Positions 19,944 through 29,323 of a stretch of 64,000 nucleotides of DNA are shown here, piece after piece (position 1 is the first letter of the stretch; every line of letters starts with the position of its first letter). The stretch comes from Blastocatellia bacterium (GTDB lineage: Bacteria; Acidobacteriota; Blastocatellia; UBA7656; JADIYM01). The notes under the pieces are model-generated. The model worked only from the letters and a program-made list of their open reading frames with translations. It was not told the DNA's origin and searched no databases. Made by a program: the position numbers and the translations under genes. The stretch is taken from positions 1 to 64,000 of the forward strand of contig JADIYM010000039.1 of the NCBI GenBank assembly GCA_016705245.1. The letters run 5' to 3'.

Positions 19944-20940
19944 GCCGGTCCACGAACTGCTCGGCCGCCTCGGCGAACCCGTCGTCTCCGCCGGCGGCGG
20001 CCGCGGTCCAGCGCGCGAGCGCGACCTGCGCTTCGGCGATCGCCCGCAGCTCGGTCGTGTCGACGTCCGTCGGCGGACCTAGCGACCTCATGGCGCGCCG
20101 AAGGGATTCGGCTCGCGCCATCGACTTCATCGGCCGGCCGCGCTTCGGAGCGGCCTTCGAGCCCTTTGCGGGGCGCCCAGTCGCCCCTCCTGACCGGAGC
20201 GCTTCGAGGTCGCGAACAGTCGCGCCGGAGAGGACGAGCTCGATCGCCTTGGCCCGGAGAACCTCGTCGCCGGCCAGGTGGGCGAACTCGTAGAGCACGC
20301 TCATCGACGGTTTCGACGTTGAAAGTAGCTCGTAATCATCTGAAGAAATACGACTTACACTGAAAATACGGGAAATGTAGGCCGGCGACTTCCCTAGCCG
20401 TCTCGCAAGGTCTTCCTGCGATAGCTGGTCGACGTCGGCGAGGCGCACGATGGCAAGCGCCTCTTCCATCGGGGCCAGGTCCTCGCGCTGGAGGTTCTCG
20501 GCGAGCTGCGCGAGACGCGCTTCGCGGAGCGAATCACCCGCGAGCACCATGCACGGGATCTCGGCCAATCCCGCAAGCCGGGCGGCCCGCAAACGGCGCT
20601 CCCCAGCGACGACGATGTAACGGCCCGAGGTGTCGGGGTCTCGCCTGACTATGAGAGGTTGGAGGACGCCCTGAGACCGGATGCTGTCGGCGAGCTCTGC
20701 CAGCGCGGCCTCGTCGAACTCGCGCCGCGGCTGTTCCGGATCGGCGACGAGGTTCGTCGCCGGAAGTGTTCTTGCCCACGCAAGCGTGCCGGATGGTGCT
20801 TCGGCGTCGACCGGCTGCTCGCCCGCTGTTGCGGTCACGTGCCACGGTCGCGTCGCCTTCGCGTCGCCGCGTGCCGACGTTGAACCTGGACGGTAAGTCG
20901 CCGCGCTCTCTGCCCACTTGCCCTTGGATTTCTCGGCCAT
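19855..20940 (-). CDS. parB: ParB/Spo0J family partition protein
   Basis: Binds centromere (parS) sites, clamps DNA using CTP, and stimulates the ParA ATPase to segregate a replicon. The product has 361 residues. The ParB N-terminal domain (about 60-150) contains LVADPEQPRREFDEAALAEL, the CTP-motif GERRLRAARLAGLAEIP and ENLQREDLAPMEEAL. A helix-turn-helix follows (LSQEDLARRLGKSPAYISRI). The C-terminal part is long and Lys/Arg/Ala-rich. The first ~55 residues are a low-similarity extension. The ATG at 20940 has GGAGGT 9 bases upstream. It lies 47 bases downstream of parA on the same strand. No canonical TGTTTCACGTGAAACA parS was found in the window. Confidence 0.9.
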   Translation of the reverse strand: MAEKSKGKWAESAATYRPGSTSARGDAKATRPWHVTATAGEQPVDAEAPSGTLAWARTLPATNLVADPEQPRREFDEAALAELADSIRSQGVLQPLIVRRDPDTSGRYIVVAGERRLRAARLAGLAEIPCMVLAGDSLREARLAQLAENLQREDLAPMEEALAIVRLADVDQLSQEDLARRLGKSPAYISRIFSVSRISSDDYELLSTSKPSMSVLYEFAHLAGDEVLRAKAIELVLSGATVRDLEALRSGGATGRPAKGSKAAPKRGRPMKSMARAESLRRAMRSLGPPTDVDTTELRAIAEAQVALARWTAAAAGGDDGFAEAAEQFVDRLSRSSGARPSTREGTAGRAGRKAPTTRRR

Positions 20941-20987
20941 GGCCTCGATACCTCCGCTCGGATCGTGTGGCGACCTCGGGCCGCCGG

Positions 20988-22031
20988 TCAGATTCCCAGG
21001 AGCTCGCTGACGAGTTGTTCGATGTCCTGCGCTGCCTTGGAACGCGGCGCAACTTCGAAGACCGGCTTCTGTTCGGCCGTGGCCAGGCCGAACGCCGTGT
21101 TCTTGCGAATGACCGTATCGAGCACGAGCTCGCCGTAGAACTGTTCGATTGCCGCTCGCGACTGTTGCGAGAGCGACTCGCCGGCGTTGAATCCGTTGAT
21201 GAGAATGCCGATGCGCTCCGGTTCGAACCCGAAGTCCTCGCGCACGGTCTCGAGATTCTCGAAGAGGATGCGAAGTCCGTCGTACGAGAGGAAATCCGTC
21301 AGCACCGGCACGATGAGGTCGTCAATGGCCAGTATCGCGTTCAGGTTTAAAAGCGACAGGTTCGGCGGCGCGTCGAGGACGACGACGTCGTAGCGGCCAA
21401 CCTGACCGTCGAGGGCCTTCTTGAGCTGGAATTCGCGAGCATTCTTCTGCGACAGGACTAGCTCGATGGGCGACAGGGCAAGATTCGCCGGCAGAACGTC
21501 GAGATTCGGGAGCCCGGCCGCGCCGCGAACGGCGATCCGGTCGATGGGAACGCGGTCGCGCAGTACGTCGAGGAGCGTACCGGACTGCGTCGACGGCTCG
21601 AGCCCGAGGCATTTCGTGAGGTGGCCCTGCGCGTCAAGGTCGATGGCGAGTACCCTGAGGCCATGGCGGGCGACGCGGTATGCGTAGTTTGCAGCGATGA
21701 CCGTCTTGCCGACTCCGCCCTTGAAGTTCAGGAAGAGCTGCCGTTTCGGAGATGGCAGCGGCGACGGCAGTCCGAGCGCGGTTCGTGCGGCGACGAGGTC
21801 GTCGACCGTGTAGGCCCGATGGGCAACTTCGCCGCGCATCCGGCGCCGGGGCGAGGGAAGCAGGCCGTCGCGCTCGTGGGAATCGAGCTGTTCTCGCGTT
21901 ATGCCGAGAGAGCGCGCGAACTCGGCAGCGCCGACAACGCCGGACGGCCCTTCGGGATTCGGTTCTGGCGGCGGCGCTGGTGTTCGGCGTGTCATGAAGG
22001 GAGGTGCCGCGTATTGCGCGACGACCTTCAT
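20988..22031 (-). CDS. parA: ParA family ATPase with N-terminal MerR-like DNA-binding domain
   Basis: A partition ATPase that works with ParB. From the ATG at 22031 the product has 347 residues; an ATG at 21995 and an upstream start at 22058 are alternatives. Residues about 32-85 form a MerR-like winged helix-turn-helix (AAEFARSLGITREQLDSHER then DGLLPSPRRR). The deviant Walker A motif is FKGGVGKT (Lys109). Further motifs are LAIDLDAQGHLTKCLG (Walker A') and VVVLDAPPNLSLLNLNA (Walker B). The fold of a DNA-binding head on ParA is typical of plasmid type Ia systems, which autorepress their operon, whereas chromosomal ParAs usually lack it. The gene pair therefore looks plasmid- or secondary-replicon-like. 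No replication gene is next to it. Confidence 0.9.
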   Translation of the reverse strand: MKVVAQYAAPPFMTRRTPAPPPEPNPEGPSGVVGAAEFARSLGITREQLDSHERDGLLPSPRRRMRGEVAHRAYTVDDLVAARTALGLPSPLPSPKRQLFLNFKGGVGKTVIAANYAYRVARHGLRVLAIDLDAQGHLTKCLGLEPSTQSGTLLDVLRDRVPIDRIAVRGAAGLPNLDVLPANLALSPIELVLSQKNAREFQLKKALDGQVGRYDVVVLDAPPNLSLLNLNAILAIDDLIVPVLTDFLSYDGLRILFENLETVREDFGFEPERIGILINGFNAGESLSQQSRAAIEQFYGELVLDTVIRKNTAFGLATAEQKPVFEVAPRSKAAQDIEQLVSELLGI

Positions 22032-22161
22032 GTACCCCACGCCGCTGCGCGCCGTCAACGACAGGCGCCAGATGGCCGGAAGGGAACTCGAATTACCGAG
22101 ATTAACGCAGGAAACGCGTGTGGAATGAGTCAGTTACGACTAGCTTGCATCGTCGAAAGTG

Positions 22162-22261
22162 AAGAGTGGACAGGATTTCAGGATTCACAGGATGTACAGG
22201 AAGCCCATTCACAAGCGAAATCCTGTCAATCCTGCAAATCCTGTAAATCCTGTCCACTCAT
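22162..22261. repeat. family C inverted repeat (CAGGATT type)
   Basis: GTGGACAGGATTTCAGGATT at the left faces CCTGTAAATCCTGTCCAC at the right, with a second GGATT/AATCC pair inside. Each arm is itself built of ~9-base AATCCTGT units. It ends 5 bases from the stop codon of the M36 peptidase gene. Confidence 0.8.
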
Positions 22262-22265
22262 CGAC

Positions 22266-25200
22266 TTACATCCCGTCGAAGTTGCCGGCGACAGGTACGA
22301 CTCCCGTTGGTCCGAACGAGACAGCTTCGTCGGCCGCGCCGCCCGAGTTCGCGTTACGCAGGTAGAACAGTCCGAACGACGGGCTGTAGATACCGACCGT
22401 GTCCGTTCCGTCCGAGTTCCAGTCGCCGCCGAGCGGGACGAAGTCGCCTCCAGGACCGAACCCGAAAATCAGATCCGCTCCACCCGGCGCGTTCGAGTTT
22501 TTCAGGAGGAAGAACCCGCTCACCGGATCGTAGAGGCCGATCGTGTCGGTTCCGTTGCCATCCCAGTCACCCACCACGGGAAGCAGGGTGGACGGTCCCG
22601 GGCCGTAGTTGAAGATGATGTCGGCCGGGCCAGCGGAATTCGAGTTCCTCAGGAATATCGATCCGGTCGAAGGAAGGTAGAGGCCGACCGTCGTCGAGCC
22701 GTTTCCGTCCCAATCGCCGACGAGCGGAATTGCTCCGACACCGCCCGGGCCGAACCCGAAGACAAGGTCCGCGCCGCCCCCGCCGTTTGAATTCTTCAGG
22801 AAGAAGAAGCCCGTCGAAGTATCGTAAACACCTGGCGTATCAGCACTTCCGGGACCAACGCCCGTCGAGCCGTCCCAGTTGCCAACAATCGGCGTCAATC
22901 CGCCGCCGTACGAGAAGACCTGGTCAGCCGCGCCGCCAAAATGCACATCCCGCTCGAAGAACGTGCCGCTAGTGAAGAAGCCGACGGTATCGTCGGGAAG
23001 GGCGGGGGCCGCCGTGAAATCCTGGACGACTCCGGCGTGGGTGCCCGAGGTACGGGCCGGACTCACGGCCGCCGTGCCGATTCCACGGAACGCGAAGGCT
23101 TGCCAGAGAATCTGGGCATCCTTCGGGTTCGCGTTTCCGTTCGCTGCGTTCGCGGCTGCGATGACACCGTCACGTGCCTCCGAGAACGTCGGCAAAGACG
23201 GCGTAGCCTTCATGCCGTCGATCATGTACTGGGTGATCTTGACGCGGGCCGACGACACGCCGTAGGCGCGTGACAGGCCGACGAAGCATTGCCAGAGCAT
23301 CTGCGCCCATATCTCACCGGAGTTGTGAACCTCTGCCGGGTTCGAGGTCAGGTTCAGACAGGGGTTACCGCTCACACCCGGGTAGGTCGTGATCCCGGCA
23401 CCGATGTCCTTGAAGGTCAAAGGATTCTTCGCCTTGCTCGACGACATCGGATAGCGACGAATCGAGTAGTAATAGTTGTCGTTGAACGAGGCCCCACAGA
23501 AGAAACGATCCGTCTGCCCTCCGACGGCATAAGTCGTGCCGTCGACGTTGTCGGTGTCGAGCACCGTCGTCAGGACGCAGTTGAAGTCGCCCCAACCCTC
23601 GCCCATCGAGCCACCCTGCCGGTTCCCCAGCCCGCTCGAGTTTCCGATGAGCCGGTTCGAAATATAGTGACCCATCTCGTGTCCGACGATGAGCATGTCG
23701 AACGTGCCGTCGCGCGTCGGATTGAGCTGGTTACTCGCATTGAAGGTGTACATCTGCATGCGCGGTTTGCTTCCGTCCGCCGGGGTGGACATATTGGCGT
23801 TGTCGGTTCCGGAGACGTCCTGCCCCTCGGCAAGGAGAGAATCCGCGGCGACGCCGCCACGGCCGTAGTTGTCCGTCTGGGCGTTTCCGGACAGCTCATT
23901 GAACCCGCGCAGGTACCAGAAGTCGTGGAGCCAGTTGACCTGATAAAACATACCGACAACGGCCGCCTGACGGTTGACAGCCACGTTCACGTTCTGGGTC
24001 CAGTCGTACTGGTAGTCGAACACTCCCGGAGACGTGACGGCACCACGGACATCCGAGCCGCTGAAGCCATTCGGGTTCGCGAGGTCGAGATACGCGTCCG
24101 TGTTGTTTCCGGTCGTGACCGTCGCTCCAGCTGGCAGCCACGGATCCGTCGGGCCAAGCAGGCTCTCGACACTGACGAGTGGCGCCGCGATGAAGGGCGC
24201 CTGATAACCATCGGGCGTACCCGTCGGATGCGGCGTGCCAATCGGGCCCGTCGGACCGTCCCACGGGCGCAGGTCGCCGGTCGATTCGGCGTACGTTCGG
24301 TACTGGAACGTCTGGTGCGCCGTCAAGTTGTTGCGGAAAAGGAGCTTCCCGGACTCAGCATCGATGACGTACGAGAACCACGGACCCGTGCCGCCCGGGT
24401 TGCCCTCGGTCAGAATCTCGACGTAGTAGGCTGGTACGAACTGCCCGGAAGCCAGCGGGAAGAGCACCGGCTTGATCCGCGTGTCCTCAGAAAAGAACTT
24501 CGGGTTGCTCGTGGACCGATCCGGCGTGAAAGCGAACTTCGCGTAGCCGCCTCCCGCATCATCGGTCAATTTGACGAAGTCCGTCGCCGAGACAATTCGA
24601 CCGGTGAGGTCCTTCACGGCGCTGACGATCACATCGCCTTGCGGAAGTCTGAAGCGACTCGCCACACCGTTGGCCGCGTTGACCTTGCCGTACATTCGGC
24701 CCGATGCGCAGACAATCTGATTATTCGACGTCATTACGACGGCGATTTCCGTGTCGAAGAGTTGGATGCCGCTGACATACTGATCGAACTTGACGATCGT
24801 CGCTCCGCCTTCAGGTGACGTGACGTATCGGGCACGCAACGTCGAGAGGTCAGCATCCGTCATCCCCCAGAGAGCCTTGTTCGCGCGGAAGAACGCGCGG
24901 GCCTCACCTTCGGGAGTGGAGTTCGCCTTATTGGCTGGAACTGCCAGGAACGTGCCCGGACGATACGAGAGCACCATCACCGGCGCACGAGAGACATCGT
25001 CACGACTGATCTTCAGCTCCGGTACGCGGACAGCGAGAGCCGTTTGAGCGGCGATTTCCGAATCGGTCAACTCGGTTCGTAGGATCGAATCACCGGATTT
25101 AGCCATCGTCGCCGCAACATCGGGATCGAAGCGGGCGTGGTAGTTCTCGGGAATCATCTGAACACTGGCATCGGCAATCCGGCTCGACGACGAACAGCCC

Positions 25201-25319
25201 TCGCCCCGGGGGGCAAATCCGGCAACAGCGGGAAGCGCAAGCGCGGCGGTAAGAGAAACTGTCAGGCCAAGGCGGGCAGAAACGCCCGCACCGGTTCCTC
25301 GGAGCGTACGAACCTTCAT
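22266..25319 (-). CDS. secreted M36 (fungalysin-like) metallopeptidase with five-unit C-terminal repeat module
   Basis: A zinc endopeptidase acting outside the cell. The product has 1,017 residues. The N-terminus (KVRTLRGTGAGVSARLG, then a hydrophobic run ending AVAGFA) is a signal peptide. An FTP/PepSY-like propeptide covers about 60-300. The peptidase domain (about 330-760) carries VGHEMGHYISNRL, with His547, Glu548 and His551, followed by GGSMGEGWGDF, whose Glu is the third zinc ligand. The last ~240 residues are five units of ~48 residues with consensus TVGLYDPSTGFFFLRNSN, ADLIFGFGPGG and PLVGDWDGNGTD; the chain ends GNFDGM. The same five-unit tail ends the FG-GAP protein at 40799. The Asp-rich WDGNGTD loops suggest calcium binding. 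Its role (anchoring, sorting or substrate binding) is unknown. Confidence 0.92.
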   Translation of the reverse strand: MKVRTLRGTGAGVSARLGLTVSLTAALALPAVAGFAPRGEGCSSSSRIADASVQMIPENYHARFDPDVAATMAKSGDSILRTELTDSEIAAQTALAVRVPELKISRDDVSRAPVMVLSYRPGTFLAVPANKANSTPEGEARAFFRANKALWGMTDADLSTLRARYVTSPEGGATIVKFDQYVSGIQLFDTEIAVVMTSNNQIVCASGRMYGKVNAANGVASRFRLPQGDVIVSAVKDLTGRIVSATDFVKLTDDAGGGYAKFAFTPDRSTSNPKFFSEDTRIKPVLFPLASGQFVPAYYVEILTEGNPGGTGPWFSYVIDAESGKLLFRNNLTAHQTFQYRTYAESTGDLRPWDGPTGPIGTPHPTGTPDGYQAPFIAAPLVSVESLLGPTDPWLPAGATVTTGNNTDAYLDLANPNGFSGSDVRGAVTSPGVFDYQYDWTQNVNVAVNRQAAVVGMFYQVNWLHDFWYLRGFNELSGNAQTDNYGRGGVAADSLLAEGQDVSGTDNANMSTPADGSKPRMQMYTFNASNQLNPTRDGTFDMLIVGHEMGHYISNRLIGNSSGLGNRQGGSMGEGWGDFNCVLTTVLDTDNVDGTTYAVGGQTDRFFCGASFNDNYYYSIRRYPMSSSKAKNPLTFKDIGAGITTYPGVSGNPCLNLTSNPAEVHNSGEIWAQMLWQCFVGLSRAYGVSSARVKITQYMIDGMKATPSLPTFSEARDGVIAAANAANGNANPKDAQILWQAFAFRGIGTAAVSPARTSGTHAGVVQDFTAAPALPDDTVGFFTSGTFFERDVHFGGAADQVFSYGGGLTPIVGNWDGSTGVGPGSADTPGVYDTSTGFFFLKNSNGGGGADLVFGFGPGGVGAIPLVGDWDGNGSTTVGLYLPSTGSIFLRNSNSAGPADIIFNYGPGPSTLLPVVGDWDGNGTDTIGLYDPVSGFFLLKNSNAPGGADLIFGFGPGGDFVPLGGDWNSDGTDTVGIYSPSFGLFYLRNANSGGAADEAVSFGPTGVVPVAGNFDGM

Positions 25320-25457
25320 GGGGAGCTACTCCAACTCGAAAGGATGGTGTTGTTGATCGACCGGCCAACGGGGGACCGACAGAGACAAACGTGGAAAGGT
25401 ACACCGGCTGCCTTGGGAGGGTCAATCGAAAGGTCTGGAGGCCGATTTCCTTAGCTC

Positions 25458-25555
25458 GGTGTCTCCGTGTCCCGGTGACTCCGTGTGCGAAGCTCTTCGA
25501 GAATCGAAAAGAGCTTCGCACACGGAGTCACGGAGGCTCGGAGTCACGGAGGGCC
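25458..25555. repeat. family B inverted repeat
   Basis: ACTCCGTGTGCGAAGCTCTT faces AAGAGCTTCGCACACGGAGT around a short loop, with outer GTGTCTCCGTGTC and GAGTCACGGAG units. It lies between the divergent M36 gene and the gene at 25713. The rest of the 25,320-25,712 gap shows no gene. Confidence 0.85.
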
Positions 25556-25712
25556 GACCCTCGTCCTGTGCTCGCTATTTGGTCCTCGCGTTTTTCGTTC
25601 GCGCTGCCTTATCATCCCCCGACGCCGGACGCCCGCTCCCGACGATCCGGAATTGACGCCCCTCGCCATCGCCTCGTGCGCTGAATCTTCCCTCGCCCTG
25701 GAGCCCGGCACC

Positions 25713-28700
25713 ATGGAGGACGGCCTCAAACAAGCCCTCGCCGATTTCGACCTCTTTCTCTCCGGTTCGCGAGCGCCTGCGCTGATCGGCCACTCCCTGG
25801 CCACGGTCGTCGGCCAGGACGTACGTGTCGTCGCCGGTTCGGTCGGTCGCTGGGTCTATTCGAATCCGCTCGCAATGCGCGACCGGTTCACGTCACTTCT
25901 CGCCGCACGAAACAAGGTCTTCGACGTTTTCTTCTACCGGGTCGTCCGCTTCCAGCGCATCCACGAGTTCTTTCCGCCCTTCGAGCGAGCTCTCGTACGC
26001 GCGGTCCCGCAGGAGGACCAGGCCCGGCTCGCGCAGCTCCTCGAGCAGAACCCGTGGCGAGAGATCCGGCCGCTCGGCAGCTTCCGCGACCCGCAGGAGT
26101 TCGCACTCGAGGGCCGCGCCGAATCTAACGTCTCGACCGAAGAGTTCAACGAAGACCTCTACCGCAACGCGACGCACCAGATCCTCGCCGCCGATCGCCG
26201 CTATGATTTCGATTCGCCCGACCAGCGTGATCAAATTGGCAAGGTCCAGCGCGAAGTCGCGGAAGTCTTCGACGACTTCGTCAACCTGATTCGGGATCCG
26301 CAGTCAAAGCGCGAGATCAAACTCGCCAATGCCGCGGACGCCGACGCGGTCTACACGAAGAAGTCTCGTTTCCAGATAGAGATCTACCTCTGCCAGATTG
26401 CCGACCTGTCGATCGCGCTCATCAACGACGAATACTTCGAGCACGGCGTCCGGGTCTTTGGCCTGCTCAGCCAGCTCGCGGCAGAGAACAAGGTCAAGAC
26501 CGGGCAGCTGCACCGATTTCAGGAAAAGACCGCGCTCTTCAATCAGCAGAAGCTGGGCGAGTACGCCTCGAAGAAGACCGGGTCGTTTCTGCTCCGTGAC
26601 ATTCTCGGGCACTTCAACAAGTGGCACGCCGAGCCGCTGCTGCAGACGCTGTTCGCGAGTCAGACGAGGCCCTGCGAACGCGCGCTGTCGAGCTCATGGC
26701 AGGGCACCTCTATCCCGGCAGCGCCCGACAGCTGAATCAGCAGGTCGTTCAGGCGATCGCGTTCATCGGCAATGAGGCGTCGAACCGGGTCCTGATGGCG
26801 AAGATGACGGAGTTCGGTCCGCTCTTCGATAAAGACCGCGACTCGACCGACGCCTGCCACAAGCTGCTCACGGCGCTGATCAGCCTCGAGACCGAGTCCG
26901 GACTCGAGGCGGCGCTCGGGTTCTGCGAACAGCACGAGCTGCTCGAAAAGTACCGAGACATCTTCAACAAGGTCGCGTTTCCATCACGACTGCGCAGTGA
27001 AGTCGTCACGCGCGTCCGCAAAGAGCTCAAGAAGCTCAAGATGAGCTTCTCGCTGCTCGGCGATTCACTGACGGCGAGGGAGCTGCTCGGCGTAATCGGC
27101 CACGCCGGTCAGCCCGATGTCGACCAGCTCATCGACGAGGTTCTACAGCGGCTTCCCGCCCGTAGCGAACTGGCCCAGGCCGCGCAACGTGCCCGCTCGG
27201 TACCCGCGCCGGCGACTCTCATGGCGTCCGACCGGACGCTCCATCGACTGCTCACGGCGAAGGATCTCCCGAACGTCTTCTGCCACATTTACGAGGCGGG
27301 GGCGTCTGGACGCATCGACGTCGAGACAAAGGAGGGCATCGCGGCCGAGGTAGCCGTCTCGAAAGGAGACGTATTCCATTCGTCGGTGCCGCGGTACTTC
27401 CTGACCGGCGACAACGCCTTCGAGTGGATCCTTCTCGTCGAGGGTCGAGACCTGCAGACGCTGAATTTCGACACGGCGCCCGGCGTTCCAACGAAGCGGT
27501 CGACGACCATGACGACCGACGCGCTCCTGCGCGAGGCGCTTTTCCAGCGCGGCCAGGTCGAACAGATCCTCGTGGGCGTCCTCTCACCCGACGCGAAGTA
27601 CCGTCGTCGGGAGGTCAACGAGTTCTTCACGCGATTCTCACGGCTCGACGAACCGAATCGATACCGCGCCGTCTGGGACGCACTCGCTGGCGATGCCGAC
27701 GTGCGATCGATCCAGCTCGCCACGCGCTTCAACCGCTACGAAGTCTGCAAGATCCTCTTCTATTTCATCCGGCAGAACATGGTCGAGGTCGTGGATCCGA
27801 CGCGGGCCGACGATCAATCGGGAACGCTCGACGACGCGTTGACTTCAATTGCCCTGAGCGTGAAGCAGATCGAAGCGAAACCGGTCCAATTCAACCACTA
27901 CTACGCCGCGGCCGAGGCGTGCGCGTACCTTCGGCAGCACATCGGCGACGAGGTGGTTCGAACCGCGGCTCGCGCGCTCAGGAACTTCTTTCTCGACGCG
28001 TACAGCGCGCACCGGGTGTTCGTCGAGACGCACATAGACACGTGCTCGATGACGCTGAATCTGATGGCGCGCTACCTGAAGACTCGCGCCGACGCGGAGC
28101 GCCGCGAGCTGCTCGACTTCATCGCATTCACGTTCGCGGAGTCCGTGGATATTCCCGACGTGGCTCCGCCGACGACCGAGCGATCGGCGCTCAGTACGAT
28201 CGAGAGTATCGCGGGGACGAATGACGCTTTCGACAGCGTCAACGGACTGCTTGGCGACGAAGGATTCGACGAGATACTCGAGGCGTTCGATCAGGTGCTG
28301 ATGAACGTGGCGGGAACATCGCGACGCCTGAGGCGGCGGCGGCCGGGCTCACGGCATCGGAGGAAGCGATGCTGCTCGAGCTCTTCGGCAACATCGCGAA
28401 TGCGTACGTCCTTCCGTTCAAGGACTTCGTTCGAGAACTGCAGTCGAATCATCTGCGTAAACGCCCGACGACGTCGGACTGGCTCGACTTCGCGCTGCCG
28501 TCGGTGGCGTTGCTTTCGGGGGCGGCCGAGAAGATGGGGTACGAGAAGCTGCATTCGATCCTCGGCCGGGTCGAGCGCGCGATGGCCGCCGAGAAGGCGC
28601 AGGCTACTGAGGAGGGCGCCGAGCTTCCGAGACTCTTCTGCGAGCGTGTGCTTGTCGAGCATCACCAACTCACGAAGATCCTCCCATCGACTTTCTCGCT

Positions 28701-29250
28701 CGAGTTGACGGACGAGGAGCTCGCGAGCAAGAAGGAAGGCCTCATCGTCAAGTTCATCCTCAAGCAGATTCCGGAATGCGATGAGCGTGTGATCAACAAG
28801 ATCATCTTCGCCGGGCTTGGAGCGTTTGACCGGTTCATGGAGATCCCGTCGGACGAGATCGCGCACGTCACTGGCATCAGCCAGAAACTGGCTGAGTCGA
28901 TCTACATGAAGTTCTACCAGTACCGCGACCTTTACTACGGACACACGGCGCCGGACAGGATGGCCAAGTTCGTGTCGCTGTTCGAGATCAGCCTGAACGT
29001 GTTGAAGGAGATCCACGGACAGCTGGAACGCATCGGGTACGACGAGCGGGCGCGGAAAGATGTGGATCCGAAGCTCAAGGCGCAGCTCGTCGTCGATCGG
29101 CAGAGGACGCTGTGGTCGCTATTCGCGCTGCTATGCATCAAGGGCGAGCACGATCTGATCGAACGCATCCAGCTGTCGGTGTACGAAGAGCGCCTCAGGC
29201 TGCTCGACGACTACTTCGCTCGCGTCGCCGATACCCTTGCCCCGGCATGA
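25713..29250 (+). CDS. large helical-repeat protein with DUF4388 (PATAN-like) domain, two frameshifts
   Basis: One gene of about 1,180 codons, read in three frames. Frame 1 runs 25713-26655 (start MEDGLKQALADFDLFLSGSR; end AEPLLQTLF). Frame 2 runs from about 26660 (ESDEALRTRAVELMAGHLYP) to 28315 (FDQVLMNVAG). Frame 3 runs from about 28318 (NIATPEAAAAGLTASEEAML) to 29250. Most of the chain is alpha-helical and HEAT-like. A DUF4388-like domain lies near codons 505-590 (LHRLLTAKDLPNVFCHIYEA then GRIDVETKEGIAAEVAVSKG and a WILLVEG block). A helix-hairpin-helix-like turn (HVTGISQKLAESIYMKFYQY) is near codon 1045. DUF4388 is known from regulators of gliding and signalling in Myxococcus-like bacteria. 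The exact function is unknown. No signal peptide is seen, so it is probably cytoplasmic. Confidence 0.75.
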
Positions 29251-29251
29251 A

Positions 29252-29323
29252 GAGTAGACAGGATTACAGGATTCACGGGATTTCATAATTCCTGTGAATC
29301 CTGTCAATCCTGAAATCCTGTCA
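29252..29323. repeat. family C inverted repeat
   Basis: GACAGGATTACAGGATTCAC faces GTGAATCCTGTCAATCCTG and AATCCTGTC. It fills the whole gap between the convergent genes ending at 29250 and 29321 and overlaps the last bases of the latter. Confidence 0.8.

Noticed and set aside
19855..22031. parAB as the chromosomal oriC-linked system
   Set aside because: No gidA/rsmG, dnaA or canonical parS nearby, and ParA carries a DNA-binding head typical of plasmid systems.
23289..24818. 509-codon plus-strand open frame opposite the M36 peptidase
   Set aside because: Same reason; the opposite strand carries the HExxH peptidase and its propeptide.
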